From: Armatimonadetes bacterium 13_1_40CM_64_14
Lineage (GTDB): Bacteria; Sysuimicrobiota; Sysuimicrobiia; Sysuimicrobiales; Kaftiobacteriaceae
Length of the DNA: 40,403 nt
Assembly: GCA_001917855.1 (NCBI GenBank)
Contig: MNEU01000019.1
Span: 1 to 40,403 of the forward strand
Direction: 5' to 3'
Shown here: in pieces, positions 7,184-15,709 of the stretch
How the letters are laid out: every line of letters starts with the position of its first letter
Position numbering within the stretch: the stretch's first letter is position 1
Notes under the pieces: model-generated
What the model was told of the DNA's origin: nothing
Database searches by the model: none
The model's input: the letters and a program-made list of their open reading frames with translations, nothing else
Position numbers and translations under genes: made by a program

Positions 7184-8478
7184 CCTCGCCGGTCCTGTAC
7201 CTCGCCGATACGCTGATCGACGGCACTGGGTCGGCGCCGCAGCGACGTGGTGCCGTTTTGGTCGATGGAGAACGTATCGCCGCGGTAGGCGAGCAGGCGC
7301 GGGCCGCGGCACCAGCGGGTGTGCACGTCGTCGAATTGGCCGGCTGCACCCTGCTGCCCGGGCTGATCGATGCGCACCTGCACCTCGACGGGTGGCGCAG
7401 CCTCAATCGGACCGACTGGGTCCTCATGGACGATGGCCTGCGCGCGATCGACGCTGCGCATGACGCTGCCCGGATGCTGGCCGCCGGGTTCACCAGCGTG
7501 CGCGACATGGGCAGCGTAGCCGCGGTCTCGCTCAGGGAGGCTGTACGGGCAGGTGAGGTGCCCGGGCCGCGGATGCAGGTCGCCGTAAAAGGGATCTATC
7601 AGACCGGCGGGCAGGGCGACCGGGCATGGCTGCCCCTGGACATGGTGCGAGCGCGCGAGTCGTGCCGCCTCGCCGACGGCCCGGACGATTGCCGCCGGGC
7701 CGTACGCGAGATGGTCCGTGCGGGCGCCGACGTCATCAAGATCGCTGCATCTGGAGGCCCGCGTTCGATGGTGCCGCACTTCTCGCCCGAAGAGCTGGCC
7801 GCACTGGTGGATGAGGCCCACCGGATGGGGTTCCGCGTGGCCTGCCACGCACTTGGGGCGGTGGCGATCCGCAACGCGGTCGACGCGGGTGTGGACAGCA
7901 TCGAGCACGGCTACGGACTTGACGCGGCCACAGCAGAGCGGATGGCGCAGCGCGGCACCTTTCTCGTATGCGACCTGTTGATGCGCGAGCGATACGCCAC
8001 ACGCGGGCCCGCGTTTAGGTATCCGCAGGCCGAGGCGGACGCGGCAGCCCGTGCCCTGGAGACCGGCATGGCTTCGCTGCGGCTGGCACATGAAGCGGGC
8101 GTGCGCGTCGCATTCGGGACAGATTACGGCGGGCAGCCGATCCTGCCGCCCAATGAACTCGCCGACGGACTGCTGCTGATGATTGAGGCGGGCCTCTCCG
8201 CGCTTGAGGCGATCCGTGCCGCAACAGCCACAGCCGCCGCCGTGATGGGATGGGAGGATCGGCTCGGGACGCTCCAGGCTGGCCGGCTGGCCGACATGAT
8301 CGCAGTGTCCGCCGACCCCCTCATGGATCTCCACATCGTTCGTCGGCCGGTCCTGGTGATGCAGGGTGGCCGACTGATTCCGCCGGACGTCGGCACCTGG
8401 CCGCGCGAGGCACAGGTGCCGTCCACTCACCGCCAGGGAGCGATGACACTCCCCATGGCCCCGGTGGAACAGAGATGA
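7180..8478 (+). CDS. Metal-dependent amidohydrolase (imidazolonepropionase/prolidase-like)
   Basis: This is a TIM-barrel hydrolase of the amidohydrolase superfamily, probably cytoplasmic, cleaving an amide or cyclic amide bond of an imported compound. It has 432 residues. Metal-site motifs in order are DAHLHLDG (near residue 64), VIKIAASGGP with a candidate carboxylated lysine (near 185), ACHALG (near 224), SIEHGYG (near 242) and the catalytic-aspartate motif FGTDYGG (near 312). The N-terminal beta-sandwich ends in LLPGLIDAHLH, typical of the superfamily. It starts at a GTG overlapping the upstream permease and ends in an ATGA overlap with the SIS gene. It resembles the dipeptidase-like amidohydrolase at 27832-29034, but the two lie in different operons. 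Confidence 0.82.
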   Translation: MTSPVLYLADTLIDGTGSAPQRRGAVLVDGERIAAVGEQARAAAPAGVHVVELAGCTLLPGLIDAHLHLDGWRSLNRTDWVLMDDGLRAIDAAHDAARMLAAGFTSVRDMGSVAAVSLREAVRAGEVPGPRMQVAVKGIYQTGGQGDRAWLPLDMVRARESCRLADGPDDCRRAVREMVRAGADVIKIAASGGPRSMVPHFSPEELAALVDEAHRMGFRVACHALGAVAIRNAVDAGVDSIEHGYGLDAATAERMAQRGTFLVCDLLMRERYATRGPAFRYPQAEADAAARALETGMASLRLAHEAGVRVAFGTDYGGQPILPPNELADGLLLMIEAGLSALEAIRAATATAAAVMGWEDRLGTLQAGRLADMIAVSADPLMDLHIVRRPVLVMQGGRLIPPDVGTWPREAQVPSTHRQGAMTLPMAPVEQR

Positions 8479-9632
8479 CAGCCGGTATCCTGGAGCGCCT
8501 AGTCGACATCGGGGGATCCTTCGATCTGCCGACCCTAGTGCGGTGTGTCGCCGAGACCACCGGCCCTGCGTGGGCCGCGGCGCTGCCCGCCGATCGCGCC
8601 CGAGTCTTTCGGCGTGTAGTGATCAGTGGGTGCGGTGATTCGCTCTTCGCGGCGACCTCGGCGCGCCTCGCGCTGGAGCGTTTCAGCGGTCTGCCTTGCG
8701 AGCCGATGGATGCGCTAGAGTGTGGGCGATACGAGGCGGCGCGCTTTGGGCCGGATGTGCTGGTCCTGGGGATCTCCAACTCTGGAACGACCTCACGAGT
8801 GATCGAATCGATCGTGCTGGCGGCACGAGCCAGAGCTGCAACCGTGGCGCTGACCGGCGCCGCCGACTCGCCCCTGGAGCGCGCGGCCGGGGCCGCTGTC
8901 GTTCGCGCCATTGTCGGGGCCGGGGACCGGGAAAGTCCCACGGCGCGTGTTGAACGCCACCTCGGAGAGTATGTAGGGACGGTCGCGGCGCTCTTTCATC
9001 TGGCGCTGTGGCTGGGCGAAGCGCGAGGAATGACGAGTACGCGCGACACGCGCCACCAAGTCGAGGCAATCGAGGCCGCTGCTGCGGTCGCGCAGCGAGC
9101 GCTTGTCGACGCCCCACCACAGGTTGTGCATGCCCTCGAACTCTTGGGCAACGCTGACCGCATCTTCTACCTCGGGGCGGGTCCAGCATACGGAACCGCG
9201 CTGTTCGGTGCCGCCAAGCTGGTGGAGGAAGTGCCGATGTGCGGTGTGCCGCAGCACCTAGAAGAGTGGGCGCATCTGGAATACTTCCTGACGATGATCG
9301 AAGGAAAGCATTCGCGTGCCGTGGTAGTGGCGCCGCCCGGCGATAGCACCGACCGCGTGGTCGAGATCATTCAAGCCATCCGAGAGGACCACGGCATCGC
9401 AGTGGCAGTGACGCATCCCCGCGAGGACGCGGTTTGTCAGACTGCAGCCACGACCATCGCGGTGGACGGCACCATCTGGGAGGGATACGCACCGATACCC
9501 TACGTTGTTCCGGTGCAGCTGCTGAGTATCGCGCTGGCGTTGCACGCCGGGCAGGCGGTGGTGCCACTGGGCCGCCGTGACGGTGGCCGCCTCATCCGCG
9601 GCAGCGCCATACGCGGGCTGCCACACGCGTGA
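8475..9632 (+). CDS. Double SIS-domain protein, sugar-phosphate isomerase/deglycase-like (copy 1)
   Basis: SIS domains bind phosphosugars; relatives include the isomerase half of GlmS and the deglycase FrlB. The 385-residue protein starts at the ATG at 8475 (ATGA overlap with the amidohydrolase). A longer in-frame reading from 8250 is an antisense-like extension through the upstream gene. The first SIS domain shows SGCGDSLFAA (near residue 52) and the phosphate-binding ISNSGTTSRVIES (near 101). The second shows LGAGPAYGTALFGAAKLVEE (near 233). LEEWAH (near 260) aligns with the EFxH region that supplies catalytic Glu and His in GlmS/FrlB relatives. With a PfkB kinase and a second SIS protein alongside, a role in splitting a phosphorylated aminosugar or Amadori compound is a reasonable inference. 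The substrate is unknown. Confidence 0.83.
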   Translation: MTAGILERLVDIGGSFDLPTLVRCVAETTGPAWAAALPADRARVFRRVVISGCGDSLFAATSARLALERFSGLPCEPMDALECGRYEAARFGPDVLVLGISNSGTTSRVIESIVLAARARAATVALTGAADSPLERAAGAAVVRAIVGAGDRESPTARVERHLGEYVGTVAALFHLALWLGEARGMTSTRDTRHQVEAIEAAAAVAQRALVDAPPQVVHALELLGNADRIFYLGAGPAYGTALFGAAKLVEEVPMCGVPQHLEEWAHLEYFLTMIEGKHSRAVVVAPPGDSTDRVVEIIQAIREDHGIAVAVTHPREDAVCQTAATTIAVDGTIWEGYAPIPYVVPVQLLSIALALHAGQAVVPLGRRDGGRLIRGSAIRGLPHA

Positions 9633-9684
9633 GCGGGGTGGGGTCGGTGCGGAGCGGGGCGTTTGCGGAAGGGTGGCCTGACCG

Positions 9685-10752
9685 TTGAATGTAGAGCTGC
9701 GCGGCGTGACCAAGCGGTTTGGCGAGACAACCGCCATCGACGACATCTCGTACGCCGTGCCGGCCAAGCGCCTCGTCACCCTGCTGGGGCCGTCGGGCTG
9801 TGGGAAGACCACGCTGCTGCGCCTTGTCGCAGGGTTTGCGGCGCCTGACACGGGCGACGTACTGCTAGGCGGCGAGGTTATCACGCACGTACCGTCCAAC
9901 CAGCGGCAGATCGGCATGGTGTTTCAGAACTACGCGTTATTCCCCCACATGACTGTTGAAAGGAACGTTTCGTTCGGGCTCCGGATGCGACATGCTCCGG
10001 CCAGCCTCGTCGCGCGGCGGACGGAAGAGACGCTGGACCTTGTGGGACTGCGCGGCCTCCGCGATCGCTATCCGCATCAGCTGTCCGGGGGCCAGCAGCA
10101 ACGCGCAGCCCTCGCGCGGGCTCTGGCCATCCAGCCGCGCGTCCTGCTGCTCGACGAGCCGTTCGGCGCGCTCGACCGCAAGCTCAGATTGCAGATGCAG
10201 GTCGACGTCAAGAAGATCATCCGGCAGCTCGGCATCACGACCGTCTTCGTGACGCACGATCAGGAAGAGGCATTCACGATGTCCGACCTGATCGCGGTTA
10301 TGAACGCTGGCCGGATTGTGCAGAGCGGCGCACCCATGGAGATCTATGACAAGCCGAAGGACTCATTCGTGGCAGACTTCGTGGGCGGGAGCAATTTCAT
10401 CCCTGTCGAGGTGGCCGAGGTCGCACAGGACGGCTTAAACCTGCGCCACGGCACGGTCGTGTTTGCAGTGCCGTGGGCTGCGGACATGCTGGTGGGCCAG
10501 CGAGCTGTGCTCGTGGTGCGGCCAGAAAACCTGCGACTCGTGCAGGCCGGCCAGGGCAGTGGAGGGCTCGCTGCGACAGTGACGTTTGTGCGCCCGATCG
10601 GGCCGCTGCTGGAGTTTGAAGTCGAGACGGCGACGGGCATGCGGCTCAAGGTCGCTTCGGTGCGCGCACGTGATGCGCTGCCATTTAGCCTCGGCGACGC
10701 GGCGCGTGTCGAACTCGCGGACCCACAGGCCTGCACGGTGTTCGCAGTGTGA
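9685..10752 (+). CDS. ABC importer ATPase, PotA-like
   Basis: This ATPase drives binding-protein-dependent import. Its 355 residues contain Walker A GPSGCGKTT (near residue 36), a Q-loop VFQNYALFPHMT, the signature LSGGQQQR (near 133), Walker B VLLLDEPFGALD (near 154), the H-loop FVTHDQEEA and a C-terminal TOBE-type regulatory domain (about 280-350). The start is TTG at 9685, preceded by GGAAGGG; it lies 52 nt after the SIS gene. The stop overlaps the kinase start by 4 nt. It is the only ATPase in segment A and lies between two complete sets of binding protein and two permeases, so it probably energises both. Confidence 0.92.
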   Translation: MNVELRGVTKRFGETTAIDDISYAVPAKRLVTLLGPSGCGKTTLLRLVAGFAAPDTGDVLLGGEVITHVPSNQRQIGMVFQNYALFPHMTVERNVSFGLRMRHAPASLVARRTEETLDLVGLRGLRDRYPHQLSGGQQQRAALARALAIQPRVLLLDEPFGALDRKLRLQMQVDVKKIIRQLGITTVFVTHDQEEAFTMSDLIAVMNAGRIVQSGAPMEIYDKPKDSFVADFVGGSNFIPVEVAEVAQDGLNLRHGTVVFAVPWAADMLVGQRAVLVVRPENLRLVQAGQGSGGLAATVTFVRPIGPLLEFEVETATGMRLKVASVRARDALPFSLGDAARVELADPQACTVFAV

Positions 10753-11699
10753 CCGTGGACATCGTTGCAGCAGGCGGCTGCACGGTGGACATCGTACATT
10801 CTGCCGATGGAACCACACGCGGCCAGCAACTCGGCGGCAACGCCATCTACGCCGCCGCCGGAGCGCGCATATGGAACCTGCGGACGGGTGTGGTGGCGCT
10901 TCGCGGCACGGGGCTGCCGGTAGGATGGGACAAGCTGTTGACCGATCTGGGGATTGACACAGAGGGTCTAATCCCGGTGGACGTCCCGGCCTCGGTGACG
11001 GAGTTCTTCTACAGCGCCGATGAGGAACGGACACAGCGGGTCTGGTCGCATGCTGGCACCGGCGCCGCCGTGCCCCACCTGCCGGCTGAGACCGGCGAGC
11101 CCATCCGCCGGCTCCGGCTGTCGGCGGATCACGTGCCCGAGCGGTACCGTCATGCGAGGGGAGCCCATGTGGGGCCGGCACACGGAGACGCGCAACGGGC
11201 GTTGATCAAGGCCTTCGCGCCTGACACAGTGCTAACGCTTGACCCCTATCCGTATCTGATGGCCGAGGCCACTGATGAGGAGCTGAGATTACTCCTGGAA
11301 CCCGTAGCTGCATTTCTGCCGAGCCACGAGGAAGTCCGAGCCAGATTCCCTGATCTAGCGCCCGAGGACGCCCTGGACCGGCTCGCGGGATTCGCTCGGG
11401 TCGCGACCGTTATCAAGGTAGGACGGCGCGGGGCGCTTGTTTACGACCGTGCCGCGGGCCGGCGCCATGCGATACCTGCGGTACCCGTGGCGGTCATCGA
11501 CCCTACCGGTGCCGGCGACGCGTTCTGTGGCGGCATGCTGGCAGGTCTGGTCGAGGCTCGCGGTGTGCTGGAGACGGTGGCGCGGGGCGCAGTCTCGGCC
11601 TCGTTCGCGGTGGAAGACTTTGGACTCGGCGCCATCCTGCGGGCCATGCCGGCCGAACGCGACCGCCGGCTGCGCTGGGTGCTGGAGCGGGTCCAGTGA
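10749..11699 (+). CDS. PfkB-family carbohydrate kinase
   Basis: This kinase probably phosphorylates the sugar part of the imported substrate with ATP. Of its 316 residues, the glycine-rich substrate-side motif QLGGNAIYAAAGA (near residue 28) and the C-terminal PfkB signature DPTGAGDAFCGGM (near 252), which includes the anion hole and the catalytic-base aspartate, are both intact. It starts at GTG 10749 inside the ATPase stop and overlaps the next SIS gene by 4 nt. FrlD, kinase of the fructoselysine pathway, belongs to this family and is likewise encoded next to a SIS-domain deglycase. Ribokinase- or KDG-kinase-like activity is an alternative. Confidence 0.87.
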   Translation: MTVDIVAAGGCTVDIVHSADGTTRGQQLGGNAIYAAAGARIWNLRTGVVALRGTGLPVGWDKLLTDLGIDTEGLIPVDVPASVTEFFYSADEERTQRVWSHAGTGAAVPHLPAETGEPIRRLRLSADHVPERYRHARGAHVGPAHGDAQRALIKAFAPDTVLTLDPYPYLMAEATDEELRLLLEPVAAFLPSHEEVRARFPDLAPEDALDRLAGFARVATVIKVGRRGALVYDRAAGRRHAIPAVPVAVIDPTGAGDAFCGGMLAGLVEARGVLETVARGAVSASFAVEDFGLGAILRAMPAERDRRLRWVLERVQ

Positions 11700-12796
11700 G
11701 CCAGGTGCCGCACCCCATGCGCGACCAGATTGCCGGCCAGCCGGCGGCGCTGCGTGCGCTGCTGGCGCGACAGGATGAGATTGCTAGCATCGTCGCGCAT
11801 GCCACGTCCGGCACAGAGCGTGTTTGGGCGGTAGGGCACGGCGACTCTTTCTTCGCGCCGCTCGCCGCCGCGGCCGCGTTTGGCCGATGGACGCGCCTGC
11901 CGTATCGGCCGCTACCGGCACAGGAGATGGCTGCTTACCCACCGTCCGGACTCGATGCCACGGCGCTGGTGATCGCGATATCCATGTCGGGCGGAGGACG
12001 GTCGATCGACGCAGCGCATGTGGCGCGATCGCGCGGGGCGCGCGTGCTGGTCATCACGAACACGCCGGGCAGCCCACTCACCCAGGTAGCCGATCAAACT
12101 GTCCTGCTGGGGATTACTGAACCGGTGCCGTTCCTGGCCGGAACGGTGACCTACACGGCGTCCGTGCTGGCATTGATAATGATCGCGTCAGTGCTATCCT
12201 CGGCCGAAACCGACGGATCGGTGACGGTGCGAGCGGGACCGACGACGGCCGACCGCGCCGGGGCGCTATCCTCGCTCCGGCACGCGGTGTCCGCGCTGGA
12301 TGCAGCAGTCGCCATCGAGCCGGTGATCCGCGAGTCGGTATTTCCGCTAGCCCGGGCACGCGTATGGTACTTGCTCGGTATGGGATGCCAGGAGGCAACG
12401 GCGCGATACGGCGCGGCCAAAATGGCCGAAGTTGCCGATGCCATCGGGATCCCGCACGAGACTGAGGAGTTCTTCCACGAGCATCATTGGGTGATGACCA
12501 GCGATGATGCAGTTGTGATCATCGCGCATGACGAGCCGTCGCGTCGCCGCTCGGCCGCTGCGGCTGCGCACCTCCAGGAGCTCGAAATTCCGGTCTGGCT
12601 GATCGGCGGCGATGCCATCGATGGTGTGCGCCATGTCCCGCTGGGGGATGTCGATCCGTGGGCCTCGCCGCTGTCTGCGGCGGTGGCACTTCAGTGGCTT
12701 GCGTACTGGCTATCACGAGCGAAGGGCCTGGATCCGGACCAGCGCAGCCATCTCCGCGGGAGCCCGCGCTATGTTGTCTCGCGCAAGTACCGGTAG
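11696..12796 (+). CDS. SIS-domain protein, sugar-phosphate deglycase-like (copy 2)
   Basis: A second, diverged SIS protein of 366 residues. The first domain has GHGDSFFAP (near residue 45) and ISMSGGGRSID (near 95); the second has LLGMGCQEATARYGAAKMAE (near 222). EEFFHEHHW (near 256) keeps the Glu-Phe-x-His arrangement of FrlB/GlmS-type active sites. It is paralogous to the product of 8475-9632 (shared GDSxFA, ISxSG and E-[FW]-x-H positions), so the two may form a hetero-oligomer or act on successive substrates. GTG at 11696 overlaps the kinase stop. It is followed by 49 nt and then the second binding-protein gene. Confidence 0.82.
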   Translation: MSQVPHPMRDQIAGQPAALRALLARQDEIASIVAHATSGTERVWAVGHGDSFFAPLAAAAAFGRWTRLPYRPLPAQEMAAYPPSGLDATALVIAISMSGGGRSIDAAHVARSRGARVLVITNTPGSPLTQVADQTVLLGITEPVPFLAGTVTYTASVLALIMIASVLSSAETDGSVTVRAGPTTADRAGALSSLRHAVSALDAAVAIEPVIRESVFPLARARVWYLLGMGCQEATARYGAAKMAEVADAIGIPHETEEFFHEHHWVMTSDDAVVIIAHDEPSRRRSAAAAAHLQELEIPVWLIGGDAIDGVRHVPLGDVDPWASPLSAAVALQWLAYWLSRAKGLDPDQRSHLRGSPRYVVSRKYR

Positions 12797-12845
12797 GCAG
12801 TCCCCCGGCGCACAAGCCGGGAATCGTTGAGGGGGGGGTGCGGCA

Positions 12846-13892
12846 ATGCGACAGTTAGTCACCGTCACACTGGTCCTGCTGCTCGTGGCCTCGGGGCTTG
12901 GCCTGTCAGCCCTGCGGGCTGCGTCGGCGCCTGAGATCGTCATGTCATCCTACGGCGGGCAGCTCGACGAGCCATTCCGCTGGTTCCTGGCCGATCCATT
13001 CGAGCGCCGGACCGGTGCCCGCGTCACGCTCGTCCCGTCGCTCTCATTAGAGGTTCTCGCGAAGATCAAAGCCTCTCCAGACAGTCCACCGTTCGACGTG
13101 ATCGTTCTCGATGAAGGTCCGCATCTACAGGCGGCCGCCGACGGCGTCGTCCAGCGTATCGACGAGAAGGTCGTTCCGAATCTCACTCAGGTCTATCCAG
13201 CGTACCAGAGAGTGACGCACGGATTCGGCGTGCCGCAGGCGTACTCGGTCGTCGGCCTGGCCTACAACACGAAAAAGGTCAAGACGCCACCGACATCGTG
13301 GCGGGATCTATTCAAGCCCGAGTTCAAGGGCCAGGTCGGTGTCGTGAACCTGAACAGCTCGCTGGGTGTGGCCTTCCTGGTCATGTTGGCGCAACTGAAC
13401 GGCGGCGGCGAAGACAATATCGAGCCGGGCTTCGCGACGTTCAAGGACCTGATGGGGAGTGTATCAGCGGTTGCTCCACGACCCGGAGCACTCGCGGCGC
13501 TGTTTGAGCGAGATGAGGTGGCAATCGGCCCACTATGGAACAACACGATCCTGACGCTGCGCGAAAAGGGTTTGCCCGTGGACTGGGTCGTGCCAAAGGA
13601 GGGCGCTATTGTTGTCATGTCAGTGATGAACGTGGTGACCAACACGAAGCAGCCACAACTGGCGGCGCAGTTCACCAACGATGCCATCAGCAAGGACTAC
13701 CAGTTGAAGGCGGCGGTGCCGCCGTACTTCTTCGGGCCCACCAACAGCAGCGTGAACCTGCCCGCGGCGCTCCGGCGTTACCTGCCCACGCGACCCGAGG
13801 AGGTCGCCCGGCTGCTGTCGCTGGATTGGACGATGATCAACCGAAACCGGCAGGCGTGGACAGACCGGTTCAATCGGGAATTCGCACGCTGA
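12846..13892 (+). CDS. Periplasmic solute-binding protein, polyamine/opine-type ABC importer (copy 2)
   Basis: This binding protein has 348 residues with a Sec signal peptide (LVTVTLVLLLVASGLGLSAL, cleavage likely after LRA near residue 27) and no lipobox. It is a clear paralogue of the product of 4435-5484: both share PTSWxDL, a G-x-VG segment, LNGG/MNGG, the ALFERDE/QLFEREE region, FFGPTN and a C-terminal NREFAR. The ATG is preceded by GAGGGGGGG. It heads the second transporter set (binding protein, permease, permease) but is not followed by its own ATPase. The divergence between the paralogues suggests different ligands, perhaps substrate and a breakdown product; that is inference. Confidence 0.86.
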   Translation: MRQLVTVTLVLLLVASGLGLSALRAASAPEIVMSSYGGQLDEPFRWFLADPFERRTGARVTLVPSLSLEVLAKIKASPDSPPFDVIVLDEGPHLQAAADGVVQRIDEKVVPNLTQVYPAYQRVTHGFGVPQAYSVVGLAYNTKKVKTPPTSWRDLFKPEFKGQVGVVNLNSSLGVAFLVMLAQLNGGGEDNIEPGFATFKDLMGSVSAVAPRPGALAALFERDEVAIGPLWNNTILTLREKGLPVDWVVPKEGAIVVMSVMNVVTNTKQPQLAAQFTNDAISKDYQLKAAVPPYFFGPTNSSVNLPAALRRYLPTRPEEVARLLSLDWTMINRNRQAWTDRFNREFAR

Positions 13893-13962
13893 AGGCCCGC
13901 GGGAAGAGCCGTCAGGGCAGCCAGCCCGAGCGTTCCATGATCGCGTCTCACGAGGGCAGGTG

Positions 13963-14814
13963 ATGCTGGGGCGTTCCTCAGCGCTCGTCCTTCCAGCGCT
14001 TGTGTTGTTGACGGGGCTGTTCGTGTTGCCCCTGCTGCTCCTTGCGGCAATCGGCGTGTTTCCGGTACGGGGCACGACCATCATTTGGGAGCGGCCCGAC
14101 CTGGCGCCGTACCTGCGTTACTTGGCCGACCCGTTCTATCGGTGGGTGACCCTGCGCACGGTTGGAATGGCGGCCGCAGTGACGCTGGCGTGCTTGGCGT
14201 TGGGCTTTCCATACGCGTATGCCTTCACCCGCGTGCGGCCGGTCTGGCAGACCGCGCTGCTGGTACTGGTCATTTCGCCGATTCTGACTGGGACCGTGGT
14301 GCGCTCGTACGGCTGGCTGGTGATCCTGGGGCGCCGTGGTCTCGTCAACGATCTGCTGGTTGGACTGGGAGTCATCGATGTGCCGATTCGATTGCTCTTC
14401 TCCATGTCGGGCGTCGTGATCGCCCTGACGCAGGTGATGCTTCCGTTTATGGTATTGCCCATCATCAGCGGGCTGGCCCGGCAGAACCCTTCGCTCTACG
14501 ACGCGGCCCTGGGCTTGGGTGCTTCGCGGGCGCAGGCCATCCGCCACGTCGTCCTGCCGCTCAGCCTGCCCGGGATCCTGGCAGGGTCGGTCCTGGTGTT
14601 CGTGTTGGCGTTCGCGTCATTCACCACGCCGGCCCTGGTGGGTGGGGGGAATTTTATTATTCTTCCCACCTTAATCTACCAGCAGACGCAGCAGTCCCTG
14701 GATTGGGGAGTGCTGTCGGCCATTTCCTTCGTATTGCTGGGAACATCGATGATCATCGTCTGGGCGTACTCGATGCTGGTGCAGCGACTGGGCCTGACTT
14801 GGGCCGAGCGATGA
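13963..14814 (+). CDS. ABC importer permease, PotB-like (transporter 2)
   Basis: This is the first permease of transporter 2, 283 residues with about six membrane segments beginning at residue 8. The EAA loop reads LYDAALGLGASRAQAIRHVV then LPLSLPG (near 180-206), very close to the equivalent region of transporter 1. I chose ATG 13963, 6 nt after GAGGG; the GTG one codon earlier is equally possible. It is separated from the binding-protein gene by 70 nt. Its stop overlaps an ATG (14811) in another frame that begins an 18-codon ORF ending at 14867, near the next permease start. Confidence 0.86.
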   Translation: MLGRSSALVLPALVLLTGLFVLPLLLLAAIGVFPVRGTTIIWERPDLAPYLRYLADPFYRWVTLRTVGMAAAVTLACLALGFPYAYAFTRVRPVWQTALLVLVISPILTGTVVRSYGWLVILGRRGLVNDLLVGLGVIDVPIRLLFSMSGVVIALTQVMLPFMVLPIISGLARQNPSLYDAALGLGASRAQAIRHVVLPLSLPGILAGSVLVFVLAFASFTTPALVGGGNFIILPTLIYQQTQQSLDWGVLSAISFVLLGTSMIIVWAYSMLVQRLGLTWAER

Positions 14815-14857
14815 TCTGGTCCGGCGAGGTGGCGGCTGCGTGTGGCGGTTCCGGGGG

Positions 14858-15709
14858 ATGTCCGTGAATGCGCGGCGGCTACGGCTGTTGAGCGATCATC
14901 TCACCGATAGCATGCTGGCCGGAGTGGCTGTGCTCACGGGTGTGTTTCTGGTCCTCCCCACGTGTGTCGTCGTCCTGGCATCATTCACCAGCACCTCCTA
15001 CCTGAGCTTCCCGCCGGCCGGGTTCTCGCTGCGATGGTATGCGCGTATGATGGCCAGCACCGAGATCTTGCGCGCGGCCCAGACAAGCCTGATCGTTGCC
15101 GTGCTGGCCACGGCGGGCGCAGTCGGGCTCGGTGTGCTAACGGCGTTCCCTCTTGTGCGCGGGCGGTTCCGCGGCCGCGATGCGGTACTCGCGTTTACGC
15201 TGGCACCGATTATGCTGCCGTCCATCGTCCTGGGCATCGCGCTGCTATTCTTCTTCGGATTTCTGCAGGTGCGGCTGTCGCTTGCCACGCTTGTGTTGAG
15301 CCACATCCTGATCACGTTCCCGTATGTCGTGCGAATGAGCGCGGCGGCCCTCGTGCAGGTGGATCCGGCCCTGGAAGAGGCGGCAACCAACCTGGGGGCG
15401 AGCTCGTGGCAGGCGCTCCGGCACGTAACGCTCCCGCTCCTCGCCCCGGGGCTGGCTGTTGGCGCTGGCTTTGCATTCGTCGAGTCGTTCGATAACCTGG
15501 CGCTATCGATCTTCGTAGCCGGACAGCGGCAGGAAACGCTGCCGATGCGGCTGTTTCAACTGCTTGTGTCGGATATCGATCCGGTCGTGGCGGCAGTGTC
15601 CACAACGATAATCGCCGCCTCGTTCGTGGTGCTGCTTACAGTGCACCGGCTGGCAGGGTTTGGCCAGGTCATGCGGCTCGTTGGGGAGCGGAGGGCCCGC
15701 CTGCCGTGA
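14858..15709 (+). CDS. ABC importer permease, PotC-like (transporter 2)
   Basis: This is the second permease of transporter 2, with about six hydrophobic segments and an EAA loop LEEAATNLGASSWQALRHVT then LPLLAPG. The start is uncertain: GTG 14840, ATG 14858 and GTG 14864 are in frame. GTG 14864 has GGGGGA 6 nt upstream and overlaps the stop of a tiny upstream ORF. I give ATG 14858 as a middle choice. The first membrane segment begins after all three candidates, so the choice does not change topology. The stop overlaps the GTG of the next amidohydrolase by 4 nt. Confidence 0.85.
   Translation: MSVNARRLRLLSDHLTDSMLAGVAVLTGVFLVLPTCVVVLASFTSTSYLSFPPAGFSLRWYARMMASTEILRAAQTSLIVAVLATAGAVGLGVLTAFPLVRGRFRGRDAVLAFTLAPIMLPSIVLGIALLFFFGFLQVRLSLATLVLSHILITFPYVVRMSAAALVQVDPALEEAATNLGASSWQALRHVTLPLLAPGLAVGAGFAFVESFDNLALSIFVAGQRQETLPMRLFQLLVSDIDPVVAAVSTTIIAASFVVLLTVHRLAGFGQVMRLVGERRARLP

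Noticed and set aside
7042-8430. Minus-strand 462-codon ORF
   Set aside because: It is antisense to the amidohydrolase, whose metal-site motifs are complete in the plus frame.
8250-8474. 75-codon N-terminal extension of the first SIS protein
   Set aside because: It overlaps the upstream amidohydrolase out of frame with Arg/Gly/Pro-rich noise; ATG 8475 with the ATGA overlap is the natural start.
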